Below, piece after piece: positions 1-6,442 of a stretch of DNA of 59,817 bases (within the stretch, counting starts at the first letter, position 1; each line of letters opens with the position of its first letter). The notes beneath the pieces are model-generated. The model was given only the letters and a program-made list of their open reading frames with translations. It did not search any database and was not told the origin of the DNA. Made by a program: the position numbers and the translations under genes. The DNA comes from a virus. Location of the stretch: positions 1 through 59,817 of the IMG/VR virus record IMGVR_UViG_3300012920_000042; one strand, written 5' to 3'.

Positions 1-641
1 TGAGCAACATAATCTATTGTCTCAGTTTCACCTCTTCTAAATGTTCCGCCCTCATCAATAGTGATAACTTCAACACCTTTTGCTCTAAGGTCATTTACTG
101 CTTTGTCTAATACTGCTAACTGATCTCTGAGTCTATCAATTTGTCCTTGTGCATAGTCTATGTCTCCTTGTACTCTTGCCCATGCACCATCTCTGATTTC
201 TTCTTGTTGTTTAATACTTTCACTAACATCTAATCCGCCACCTGTTTGTAAACTAGCAATACGATCTTCAAGTATTTCTATTTTGTTTTCTTCTCTTGCA
301 ATTTGTCCATCAAGTCTTTCTACAATAGCAAAAGCATCAGCACTACTGCCTGATACTTCTTGGTGTGCTTTACTGAGATAACCGAATATGCCTATACTTG
401 TAATGAGCATTAAAAATAGTACGGCCGTAGACAAATACGTCTTTACAAGTAATGAAGTTTCTTTCCAATACCTATAAAGCCAACTAACTGTGACTAATTT
501 ACCAACTTCTAGTGCGCCTGCCATAATAGCAATACTCATTGCCGCTCCTTGGAAGAACGTCATAAGACCCACTATACTAAACCATGCGGCCACGCCTGCA
601 ATAGCCAAAGCGGTAAACAATGTTAATAATCCGAATAGCAT
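1..641 (-). CDS. Membrane-anchored coiled-coil protein (C-terminus beyond window)
   Basis: The reading frame runs off the left edge, leaving about 213 N-terminal residues. The first 90 residues hold roughly three hydrophobic segments (near 1-18, 24-50 and 68-90). From about residue 105 the protein becomes charged and heptad-like (IVERLDGQIAREENKIEILE and onward), which predicts a long coiled coil. Similar membrane plus coiled-coil proteins occur in marine T4-like phages without known function. The ATG at 641 is chosen over the in-frame ATG at 647 because it lies exactly 5 nt after the late octamer GATAAATA, as for eight other genes here. The gene is divergent from the gene at 710. Confidence 0.75.
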   Translation of the reverse strand, partial: MLFGLLTLFTALAIAGVAAWFSIVGLMTFFQGAAMSIAIMAGALEVGKLVTVSWLYRYWKETSLLVKTYLSTAVLFLMLITSIGIFGYLSKAHQEVSGSSADAFAIVERLDGQIAREENKIEILEDRIASLQTGGGLDVSESIKQQEEIRDGAWARVQGDIDYAQGQIDRLRDQLAVLDKAVNDLRAKGVEVITIDEGGTFRRGETETIDYVA

Positions 642-646
642 ATACA

Positions 647-654
647 TATTTATC
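647..654 (-). promoter_or_regulatory. Late promoter, leaderless type
   Basis: On the minus strand GATAAATA is followed by TGTAT and then ATG. With T4 late geometry (octamer at -13 to -6) the ATG would be +1. Confidence 0.7.
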
Positions 655-696
655 GCTTATCAGTGCCAGGAGTCAAGAATTCTAGTATGTGTTAAT

Positions 697-704
697 AATA
701 AATA
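697..704 (+). promoter_or_regulatory. Late promoter, leaderless type
   Basis: AATAAATA, then TAGGC, then ATG at 710. The 5-nt spacing decides the start of the downstream gene against an upstream in-frame ATG at 689. Confidence 0.65.
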
Positions 705-709
705 TAGGC

Positions 710-1894
710 ATGATACACTTAGAAAAGATATCTACAAAAAGATCTAAAACATACAATAAGTTACAGTATGCTTTCAGTGATGCAATGGATCACCCAGGAT
801 TAATAGGTATTTTTTACAATAATCCAGAGTTTGGTGACGAAATCAAAAAGCAATGCAAACAAAAAGGCATTGGATTTGGAGAAAGGTTTGGTGCAGAAGG
901 TGTAAGTGTTGATGCATTATTACAACTACAAGAGCCAATGGAAGACTTTTGGTTTGAAATAACACCTTTTGATTTTATGTCTCTGCCTGTAAAACAACGA
1001 GAGCAATTGATATCAATATATAATATCATTGTGTTCGACTACATAGACGGAGGCTATCACGTAGAACTTGTATTACCTAAGCAATATCTAAATGACAACA
1101 GGATACTAAATGCCAGTGGAGCAATGGATAAGTTTGGCAATGAAACATTAAACATTCCTGTGTTTCCGCATATTACATATATGGAGGCTGTTAGAACAGG
1201 AAACGTTGTTCCTGAAAGTGTAATTGACAATGTAAAGAAAAAGCAATGCTTGTTTCCAAATCATAAACCACGTCCTGGTAGACTTGCAACTTTGGCAAGA
1301 CTAGATGAACTACAAGTGTTAGATCACAATGTTGAATGGAGTCTAACTGTTAATTGGGAAGAAGAAGGACAGCATGGAGACTTTTTTAAAAGTCCTAATG
1401 TAAGTTTAGGAAGATATGGGCATTCTCTGATACAATCAGAATCTGTTAAAAAGTTTGTAAGCAGAAATAGACATGCATTACCCAAAGTATTAGAAGATAG
1501 CACAATAGAACTTTTTAAAGATTGTATACCACTTAATAAAAGATATGCTGGAAACTATACGTGGAAAATTGCTTGTGAAACTTATCCACACATTAAATTT
1601 AATACTGAAAAAACATTCAAAGGATTTATGGCTGGTCTGCCTGTTCTTACACTAGGTCCTAAGAATTTGAATAAATGGCTTACTGATGTAGGCTTTCAAA
1701 TGGAATACTCTGATCTCTATGATCATTTAGAGTTTGGTGAGGAAAGAATCGAAGCAGTTATAGATACCATGCTTTCAAAACAACCTGACTTATACAAAGC
1801 AAAAGTCAATCACAGGTTGATGCATGATGTAGAATTTTTAACAAGTTTGATTGTGAAGCCTTTGTCTGAAAGACTAGTACCTAAATATTTGTAG
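710..1894 (+). CDS. Putative glycosyltransferase-like protein
   Basis: A soluble protein of 394 aa. The C-terminal third contains an EKTFKGFMAGLPVLTLGP stretch followed by a leucine-rich segment and GF. This resembles the nucleotide-sugar-binding end of fucosyltransferase-like glycosyltransferases (EK...G.P...G). The N-terminal half is not recognisable. It is expressed from its own late promoter and is divergent from the membrane protein at 641. The start at 710 is set by the promoter spacing; the seven residues encoded upstream overlap the promoter. A role in modifying host or virion glycans is an inference from one motif; other GT-B-like folds are possible. Confidence 0.45.
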   Translation: MIHLEKISTKRSKTYNKLQYAFSDAMDHPGLIGIFYNNPEFGDEIKKQCKQKGIGFGERFGAEGVSVDALLQLQEPMEDFWFEITPFDFMSLPVKQREQLISIYNIIVFDYIDGGYHVELVLPKQYLNDNRILNASGAMDKFGNETLNIPVFPHITYMEAVRTGNVVPESVIDNVKKKQCLFPNHKPRPGRLATLARLDELQVLDHNVEWSLTVNWEEEGQHGDFFKSPNVSLGRYGHSLIQSESVKKFVSRNRHALPKVLEDSTIELFKDCIPLNKRYAGNYTWKIACETYPHIKFNTEKTFKGFMAGLPVLTLGPKNLNKWLTDVGFQMEYSDLYDHLEFGEERIEAVIDTMLSKQPDLYKAKVNHRLMHDVEFLTSLIVKPLSERLVPKYL

Positions 1895-1902
1895 ACTGAG
1901 GA

Positions 1903-1920
1903 CCTAACTCGTCAGTTAGG
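1903..1920. other. Hairpin after the gene ending at 1894
   Basis: A perfect 7-bp stem CCTAACT/AGTTAGG with loop CGTC lies 8 nt past the stop codon. There is no T tract on the plus strand, so it is a 3'-end stabiliser or weak terminator at best. The rest of 1921-2012 shows no gene; it would be the 3' trailer of the tRNA-Ser transcript. Confidence 0.4.
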
Positions 1921-2012
1921 AATCTCTCATATTCAACACTCTTCATATATTTCTCATTGTATTGACAGCATTCGTTCGTCAACTAGGCCACTGTCGGGAC
2001 CTATTTGGTTAA

Positions 2013-2102
2013 TGGCGGAAAGGGAGAGATTCGAACTCTCGGTACAGTTACCCGTACTCTTCCTTAGCAGGGAAGTGCTTTAAGCCACTCAGCCACCTTT
2101 CC
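2013..2102 (-). tRNA. tRNA-Ser (GCT)
   Basis: A class II tRNA of 90 nt with encoded CCA. The acceptor begins GGAAAGG and the D arm holds the GAGTGG motif. The anticodon arm CTTCC-CTGCTAA-GGAAG gives anticodon GCT. There is a variable arm and a T arm GAGAG-TTCGAAT-CTCTC. It is separated by 5 nt from tRNA-Glu and transcribed after it. Confidence 0.95.
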
Positions 2103-2107
2103 AAAAC

Positions 2108-2182
2108 TGGTACCCTGTAGGAGAATCGAACTCCTGTTGCCGGGATGAAAACCCGGTGTCCTCACCACTAGACGAACAGGGC
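2108..2182 (-). tRNA. tRNA-Glu (TTC)
   Basis: 75 nt with encoded CCA. The acceptor is GCCCTGT/ACAGGGT, with a G-U first pair. The anticodon arm is CCGGG-TTTTCAT-CCCGG, anticodon TTC. The T arm is AGGAG-TTCGATT-CTCCT. Confidence 0.95.
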
Positions 2183-2293
2183 ATGTGTGAGATATAGTAC
2201 ACTCTGGGAAATTTAACAAGGGAAACGGCTCTTGCTACTCTGTCCTCTTACCCTAACCCAATTTACGAAATACCACTCGGATATCTCACATGC
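2181..2293 (-). ncRNA. Candidate structured RNA with tRNA-like closing stem
   Basis: A long inverted repeat closes this stretch: GTGAGATAT with ATATCTCAC (9 bp, 2187-2195 and 2281-2289), extended by GCAT/ATGC across a 2-nt bulge. On the minus strand the 5' arm is followed by a D-arm-like CCGAGTGGTATTTCG. There is no recognisable T arm or CCA, so it is not a functional canonical tRNA. It sits directly upstream of tRNA-Glu in the same orientation. It could be a decayed tRNA, a tRNA-like RNA or a processing structure. No ORF is visible on either strand. Confidence 0.4.
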
Positions 2294-2471
2294 TCTCTAC
2301 AACCTGTAGTTTATAGTCCATAAAGGTTTAGGACTCTATATAGTTTTTATTTAAAGTCACTTAACTATTAAAAAATTGACTCGCAAATTATGTTGTAAGT
2401 TTTATAGTGCAGTAAACACCCGGGCACCCGGGAAAAGTTACACTCCCCTACTCTCTCGTTTTCAGTCAACA
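2294..2471. other. Noncoding stretch with hairpins
   Basis: No gene is visible between the tRNA-like element and the end of the QueD-like gene. There are two structures. TATAGTCC pairs with GGACTCTATA (2312-2340, one bulged base). A GC-rich direct repeat CACCCGGG-CACCCGGG (2417-2432) can fold as a CCGG-type hairpin just beyond the queD stop. The latter may terminate or protect the queD mRNA on the minus strand. Confidence 0.4.
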
Positions 2472-2954
2472 CTAGTCCGAGTAACGTGTCTTCTGATGGT
2501 CAGCAAGTTCACATGTTGCACTATTGGCCTCATGCTCTCTTACTGTCACCTTTTGAACCCAGCAACGACCATCTGTTAAATCTTTAACAATACGATCTGC
2601 TTCGTCAAAAGCCTGTTCGGCAAATCTTTCACAACCTACTGCTCCAACTACTCTCAAATCTATTAGATTTTTATCTGCTAGATCTTGGAATGTTTGAAAC
2701 TCCGGGTCATCACTTGCCAATAAATATGTGTGGTCAAACATAAACTTCAACCACTCTTTAAGTGGCTTTAGTCCGCCAAAGTCTACTGCCCAGTTACGAT
2801 CATCTAATTCATCGCAACCAAATGTAAACTCAAACTGTAATGCGTAACCATGTATCAAATTGCAATGGCTGTCTGCTCTCCATTGTCTAAATGCACAGGA
2901 ATGACCTGTGTTATGTGTATAAGTTTTACCTGAATAAAATCTCTTTGGTATCAT
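2472..2954 (-). CDS. queD: QueD-like 6-pyruvoyl-tetrahydropterin synthase family enzyme
   Basis: 160 aa, the usual length for the PTPS/QueD family. Visible motifs are an N-terminal HSCAF segment, the zinc-ligand HCNLIHGYAL, VDFGGLK, FDHTYLL and a C-terminal VREHEAN. QueD makes 6-carboxytetrahydropterin on the way to preQ0. Phages use the pathway for tRNA queuosine or 7-deazaguanine DNA modification; no other queuosine gene is in this window. The ATG at 2954 is preferred to 2960 because the GAGG Shine-Dalgarno sequence is then 7 nt away. A consensus sigma70 promoter lies just upstream, suggesting early or middle expression. Confidence 0.85.
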   Translation of the reverse strand: MIPKRFYSGKTYTHNTGHSCAFRQWRADSHCNLIHGYALQFEFTFGCDELDDRNWAVDFGGLKPLKEWLKFMFDHTYLLASDDPEFQTFQDLADKNLIDLRVVGAVGCERFAEQAFDEADRIVKDLTDGRCWVQKVTVREHEANSATCELADHQKTRYSD

Positions 2955-2979
2955 GTTCATGCCTCTAAAATATTTGTAT

Positions 2980-3008
2980 ATTATACGGTCTATTTAGACG
3001 TATGTCAA
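2980..3008 (-). promoter_or_regulatory. Sigma70 promoter for queD, with a late-like motif in the spacer
   Basis: TTGACA (3008-3003), a 17-nt spacer and TATAAT (2985-2980), a perfect consensus. The spacer contains CTAAATA, a late-promoter-like heptamer. Confidence 0.8.
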
Positions 3009-3030
3009 CCTAAATCTTAATTTTATTGGA

Positions 3031-3234
3031 TTACTTCTGATGCTTGGGTAGTTTGGCTTCAATAAACATTTCGTGTACTCTTTTAACAGGATTGTACTTT
3101 CTTAATTTAAGTTTCCTGTTTTCAGATACTAATGTTTTTGTTTTAACTGCTGTATAATGATAAGTGTGACTATCCCTAGTTTCTCCTTCAGGGATAAGAT
3201 ACACTATGGTTTTTCTTTTATCCTTTTTTGCCAT
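3031..3234 (-). CDS. rpmG: Ribosomal protein bL33-like
   Basis: 67 aa and strongly basic. The C-terminal half KLKLRKYNPVKRVH (41-54) followed by FIEAKLPK matches the bL33 signature (KL-LRKYDP-x-R-x-H-x-x-F-x-E-x-K). The N-terminal MAKKDKRKT is also typical. It lacks the CxxC zinc pairs of one bL33 branch, including the cyanobacterial form, and so resembles the proteobacterial type. The middle (residues 17-36) is longer and divergent. It probably enters host 50S subunits. Its own promoter is not obvious; it may be cotranscribed from the late promoter upstream of the thermonuclease gene. Confidence 0.75.
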   Translation of the reverse strand: MAKKDKRKTIVYLIPEGETRDSHTYHYTAVKTKTLVSENRKLKLRKYNPVKRVHEMFIEAKLPKHQK

Positions 3235-3254
3235 GTGTCTTACTGTTTGTGTAA

Positions 3255-3273
3255 TGCCCTACTTGGTAGGGCA
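3255..3273. other. Hairpin between thermonuclease and bL33 genes
   Basis: A perfect 8-bp stem TGCCCTAC/GTAGGGCA with a 3-nt loop. It lies between two genes read leftward and lacks a U tract, so it may be an RNA processing or stability element rather than a terminator. Confidence 0.45.
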
Positions 3274-3281
3274 AATACGGG

Positions 3282-3779
3282 TTACTTTTTCTTTTTATTT
3301 TTCTTTTCCATTATTGCTACGGCTTTTTCATAATCACTTTTTGCAACTATACCTTCACGCAATAACTTCTTTCTGTTGGCCAAATGTTTTTGTTCGATCT
3401 CTTCTTTGCTACCTCCAAAGTATGCTACTGCATGTCCTTCTTCAATTAGCACGTCTGTGGCCATTCTTCTCTTTCCATTCTTCTCAACTTCAAAGTCACC
3501 TAAGATACGTCCAAATTTACCTTTCATATCTTCGCCGTCTTTGTTAATCTGTGTCTTGAGGATAGGTCCTGATCTTCCTGCAATAAGTTCTTTCAGTCTA
3601 ACTTTACTTGCATTGCCAAAAACTTTTTCAACTTTATCACTTGTTCTGCTTTCTGGAGTATCTATACCCATTAGCCTAACACGTTCATCACTGAGGATTA
3701 TTCCAAATCCTAAATCTATATCTACGTCTGCTGTGTCTCCATCGACAACTTTCAAGACTTTACATCTATATTCATACAT
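3282..3779 (-). CDS. Staphylococcal-nuclease-like (thermonuclease) protein
   Basis: 165 aa, the family's usual size. The SNase landmarks are in order: VVDGDT near residue 11, RVRLMGIDTPE near 34-44, KGKFGRILG (the Arg-Gly strand) near 87-95, and a GHAVAYFGG C-terminal block. The fold cleaves DNA or RNA with Ca2+, so host nucleic-acid breakdown is plausible. There is no signal peptide, so it is expected in the cytoplasm. The lysine-rich tail (KKNKKKK) is typical of phage copies. It is read from a late promoter with an approximately 30-nt leader and a GGAG Shine-Dalgarno sequence. Confidence 0.85.
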   Translation of the reverse strand: MYEYRCKVLKVVDGDTADVDIDLGFGIILSDERVRLMGIDTPESRTSDKVEKVFGNASKVRLKELIAGRSGPILKTQINKDGEDMKGKFGRILGDFEVEKNGKRRMATDVLIEEGHAVAYFGGSKEEIEQKHLANRKKLLREGIVAKSDYEKAVAIMEKKNKKKK

Positions 3780-3816
3780 ACCTACTACTCCTACATAATT
3801 GTGTGTATTAAAGTAG

Positions 3817-3824
3817 TATTTATC
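3817..3824 (-). promoter_or_regulatory. Late promoter for thermonuclease
   Basis: GATAAATA on the minus strand, followed by a leader of about 30 nt before the ATG at 3779. Confidence 0.6.
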
Positions 3825-3847
3825 GTATGTTGCTAAAAAAACACGGT

Positions 3848-4471
3848 TTAATAAATGGTTGTTTGTCTGTGAAAAACGTGATTATCTATTTGTGCAACTT
3901 TAACATAAACATCTGCCCAAAAAGGATCTGCAATTTTATCATTGTAATAGTGTGTTGCACCTGATGTTATATCTTGTATGTCATGTTTCAGTAATGCTGT
4001 GGCAACATCAAGACTGTCTTCCCAGGCTTCCATATTTTTTTGAATAATTTTTCCTGAGGAAGTTTTCAAAACTATGTCGTCACTCTTACCATCACAGAAC
4101 CAACTGAACTGACACCTATGACGTTTAGGCACCATGTTGCCTTTCCAGTTCTCTCTAAGTTCCGCTTGATATACAACTCCGCATATACTATTCGGATATC
4201 TTTCGCTGTTTACTCTGTTTAGTGTTACGTGGCCTACTGCAAATTTTCCTTCTATGCTTTCTCCACGTGCTTCGTGATATATGTTTGTGGCTAGACAATG
4301 CATTTGATCAATGTCTATTGCTTTGGCTTTTGGTAATGGTAAAGGTTTAGGAACCTGTTTTACTTTTACCTCTGCGATTTCGATTGTTGGCGCAAGTGCT
4401 TCGGAAGTCTTACTGACTATCACATTACCTGCTATTAACACCAACCCAGTTATAATAATTATTCGTCTCAT
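3848..4471 (-). CDS. SleB-like cell wall hydrolase
   Basis: 207 aa. An N-terminal hydrophobic stretch (residues 3-20) looks like a signal peptide or anchor. It is followed by a proline-rich linker (VKQVPKPLPLPK) and a Hydrolase_2/SleB domain from about residue 57: CLATNIYHEARGE (with the presumed catalytic Glu), VGHVTLNRV, YPNSICGVVYQ and FSWFCDG. The family cleaves peptidoglycan glycan strands. In a phage this points to lysis or to a wall-active enzyme exported through the Sec pathway. The start has a clear AGGGAG Shine-Dalgarno sequence. Confidence 0.8.
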   Translation of the reverse strand: MRRIIIITGLVLIAGNVIVSKTSEALAPTIEIAEVKVKQVPKPLPLPKAKAIDIDQMHCLATNIYHEARGESIEGKFAVGHVTLNRVNSERYPNSICGVVYQAELRENWKGNMVPKRHRCQFSWFCDGKSDDIVLKTSSGKIIQKNMEAWEDSLDVATALLKHDIQDITSGATHYYNDKIADPFWADVYVKVAQIDNHVFHRQTTIY

Positions 4472-4501
4472 TTCGGTCTCCCTAATTTGATTCTAGCAAT
4501 C

Positions 4502-4789
4502 CTATACTAGTTTTATATCAGTGGTATTCTCCTGATATGATTTAGCGATCTCCTCGTCTGTTGGTGTGTATGCTACCACTGTAGATTTATTTATTGAAAT
4601 TGTTGCTGTTTGAGATGTCATCATCCAGGGGATAATACCCAAACCTTGCTGTCCATGTGCAACTGTTCTAACCTTAGAGATGTTCAACGAATCATCATCC
4701 TCAGACTCAAACCTTGCAACTAGTTCCTCTCCACTGTTTAATTTAACAGTTACAATACTTCCTTTCTTAATGGGTTTTTCTAATAACAT
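4502..4789 (-). CDS. Small Sm-like (LSM fold) phage protein
   Basis: 95 aa. The N-terminal half, KKGSIVTVKLNSGEELVARFESEDDDSLNISKVRTV broken into an Sm1-like pattern (VTVKLNSGEELVARF then a hydrophobic strand), resembles the Sm/Hfq beta barrel. The tail is acidic. A second protein with the same layout is at 29823-30134. RNA binding is an inference from fold-like pattern only. It is driven by its own sigma70 promoter and separated from the SleB gene by 30 nt. Confidence 0.5.
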   Translation of the reverse strand: MLLEKPIKKGSIVTVKLNSGEELVARFESEDDDSLNISKVRTVAHGQQGLGIIPWMMTSQTATISINKSTVVAYTPTDEEIAKSYQENTTDIKLV

Positions 4790-4815
4790 ATAGTTCTATT
4801 CCGTTTTAATATACT

Positions 4816-4843
4816 ATTATATACTGTTTTAAGTTATTGTCAA
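4816..4843 (-). promoter_or_regulatory. Sigma70 promoter for the Sm-like gene
   Basis: TTGACA (4843-4838), a 16-nt spacer and TATAAT (4821-4816) on the minus strand. Confidence 0.75.
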
Positions 4844-4908
4844 CCTTAAATTTGGCTAAAAATACCATGTTTTGAATGTCAAAAATAGTAAGATAGTAAA
4901 TATTAGTA

Positions 4909-4999
4909 TGGACAGACTTAATTCAGTCTAACAAATTAAAAATATTGCCTCCCTCTTAGAAAAGGCTAGATAGCAGAAGAGTACTGCAATATCTGTCCA
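4909..4999. ncRNA. Candidate structured RNA (nested stems)
   Basis: In the gap 4844-5033 an 8-bp stem TGGACAGA/TCTGTCCA (4909-4916, 4992-4999) encloses a 7-bp stem ATATTGC/GCAATAT (4942-4948, 4986-4992). Inside that is CTCTT/AAGAG (4953-4957, 4977-4981). A separate hairpin AGACT/AGTCT (4914-4918, 4925-4929) competes with the outer stem for three bases. On the minus strand the second stem is followed by a T-rich run (ATATTTTTAATTTG), so part of it may act as a terminator. No ORF or known RNA class is recognised. Confidence 0.45.
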
Positions 5000-5008
5000 G
5001 AACTTTAA

Positions 5009-5036
5009 TAAAGTTATGTGGCGCCACTATACTTTA
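5009..5036. terminator. Hairpin at the 3' end of the glycosyltransferase gene
   Basis: Inverted repeat TAAAGT/ACTTTA around the perfect palindrome GTGGCGCCAC, overlapping the stop codon of the minus-strand gene. It lacks a strong U tract, so a terminator or mRNA 3' protection role is tentative. Confidence 0.4.
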
Positions 5037-5786
5037 TAAAAATAGAGTTTCTTCAGTTTGTGGAATGCGATTTTCTGCAAAGTTTTCCATCAAGGTTAAT
5101 CTATCCGAACTTCCTCGACTTCCATGCACATGAACAGCACATGCTTCTTGCAAATCTATTTGATTGAATTGCTTGTTTATCCTGTTGCCTTGTATGTGCT
5201 GAGGATCATGCAATAGTTGATATGCAAGTCTTGGATTATAAACATCATCTGGTTTGATATTTTGGCTCCACAGCATTGCATTGTAAATAATTTGTTCACT
5301 ATCCCATCTTTCAGGATTCCAATTTTCTAACATTTTAAATCCTAAGTCCCAAACTTCTTGGCTCATATCTTTTGGATAGTATCTAATACCACAATTAAAA
5401 TATGTTTCGAATTTTAAATCATAATGTTCGCAAACAGTTTTAACAGGGTCTGTGAGATTATACATTCTAAATATCTCACTATTCTCAAAATAGTTTACAG
5501 GTTGAGTAAACACAACATCTAAGTCTGCATATAAAACATTGTTACCTTCTTTCCAAAGGTAATACAACTCTGAAAAGTTTTCCTTAAAAACATCTCTGAT
5601 ATTGTCTGCTTCTCCTCGGAACACTCTAATTTCATTTATGTTCTCAAGATTTTTCATTGCTGAAGAAACACAAACCTTTTCCATTTTTAAATAGTTTTCG
5701 GCAAGGTTGGCTTCGTTGGTACGATCGTTGTACCACTTAGAATTGTCTTTTATATTGTAATTTTTTAATGCTAGGAAATTAGCCAT
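5034..5786 (-). CDS. GT-A type glycosyltransferase
   Basis: 250 aa. A central NVLYADLDVVF carries a DxD-type metal and nucleotide-sugar site (LYADLD). FNCGIRYYP and the WDSEQIIYNAML block match the acceptor side of alpha-mannosyl/galactosyltransferase-like GT-A enzymes. It probably adds a sugar to host surface or phage components. It overlaps the FkbM methyltransferase gene by 8 nt, so the two are translated together; O-methylation of a glycan is the natural joint task. The N-terminal region up to residue 60 is unusual and could be a partner-binding part. Confidence 0.65.
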   Translation of the reverse strand: MANFLALKNYNIKDNSKWYNDRTNEANLAENYLKMEKVCVSSAMKNLENINEIRVFRGEADNIRDVFKENFSELYYLWKEGNNVLYADLDVVFTQPVNYFENSEIFRMYNLTDPVKTVCEHYDLKFETYFNCGIRYYPKDMSQEVWDLGFKMLENWNPERWDSEQIIYNAMLWSQNIKPDDVYNPRLAYQLLHDPQHIQGNRINKQFNQIDLQEACAVHVHGSRGSSDRLTLMENFAENRIPQTEETLFL

Positions 5787-6423
5787 CGTGTGTCCAAATG
5801 TAAGAATTCAAATCATCTTCTTGTAATGTGTAATTCATCATGTCCATGAATTCTTTGATATCCTCAGATTCCATATTTTTGTCTTCCACAAAAATTGTAG
5901 GCTTATATTTCTTGATTGTTTTTTGAGCACCTTCTAATATTTCTAGTTCCCAACCCTCTACAACAATTTTAATAAAGTCAATGCTTTCAGCACCTTCAAC
6001 AGGATCATCTAACATTTCTTCTACAAATTTATCTAGTGTATATTCAGTTGATTGTTCTTCGCATTGATAATCTGCTGTGGTTGTAAGTGTTGAGTTTGTT
6101 TTTACTCTATCTACGTCTAGCACTCTTTCATTTTTACTACCTAGTCCTAAACCGTGTATTTCTATTTTATGTTCCCAGGTTGCTGTATTCTTTTCGAGAC
6201 ATCTAATATAGTCTTCAACAGGTTCTATAGCAATAACTCTATCAAACTCAGGTGCTAATCTGTGTGTCCAAAAACCAACATGGGCACCAACATCAATAGC
6301 AACACTATTGTTTTTAAAGAAAGGCTCTGCCATTTCGAATTCTTCTTTCTTGTATGAAGGTTTGCCTGGTAGGAATGTGTCACCTGTAGGAATATAAAAG
6401 TTTGTGTTCTTAATTTTTTTCAT
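5779..6423 (-). CDS. FkbM family methyltransferase
   Basis: 214 aa. The SAM-binding motif I is VAIDVGAHVGFWT (residues 41-53), with the acidic post-motif VIAIEP. The FkbM signature appears as FIKIVVEGWELEILEGA, where the usual IDVEG Asp is replaced by Val; activity may still be supported by the neighbouring Glu. The family O-methylates sugars and secondary metabolites. It overlaps the downstream glycosyltransferase gene by 8 nt and follows a late promoter at 6444-6451, with an AGGG Shine-Dalgarno sequence. Confidence 0.8.
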   Translation of the reverse strand: MKKIKNTNFYIPTGDTFLPGKPSYKKEEFEMAEPFFKNNSVAIDVGAHVGFWTHRLAPEFDRVIAIEPVEDYIRCLEKNTATWEHKIEIHGLGLGSKNERVLDVDRVKTNSTLTTTADYQCEEQSTEYTLDKFVEEMLDDPVEGAESIDFIKIVVEGWELEILEGAQKTIKKYKPTIFVEDKNMESEDIKEFMDMMNYTLQEDDLNSYIWTHDG

Positions 6424-6442
6424 ATCGTTACCCTAATAGCAA

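Noticed and set aside
1-747. Plus-strand ORFs at 160-381 and 490-747
   Set aside because: They lie antisense to the partial membrane/coiled-coil gene, whose frame runs from 641 to the edge.
1903-1920. CTGACGAG on the minus strand as the core of a hammerhead ribozyme
   Set aside because: The GAAA half of the core and the other two stems are missing; it is only a 7-bp hairpin.
2417-2432. CCCGGGCACCCGGG as a strong terminator of queD
   Set aside because: A 2-nt loop is impossible for the full 6-bp stem and no U run follows; kept only as a possible short hairpin or tandem repeat.
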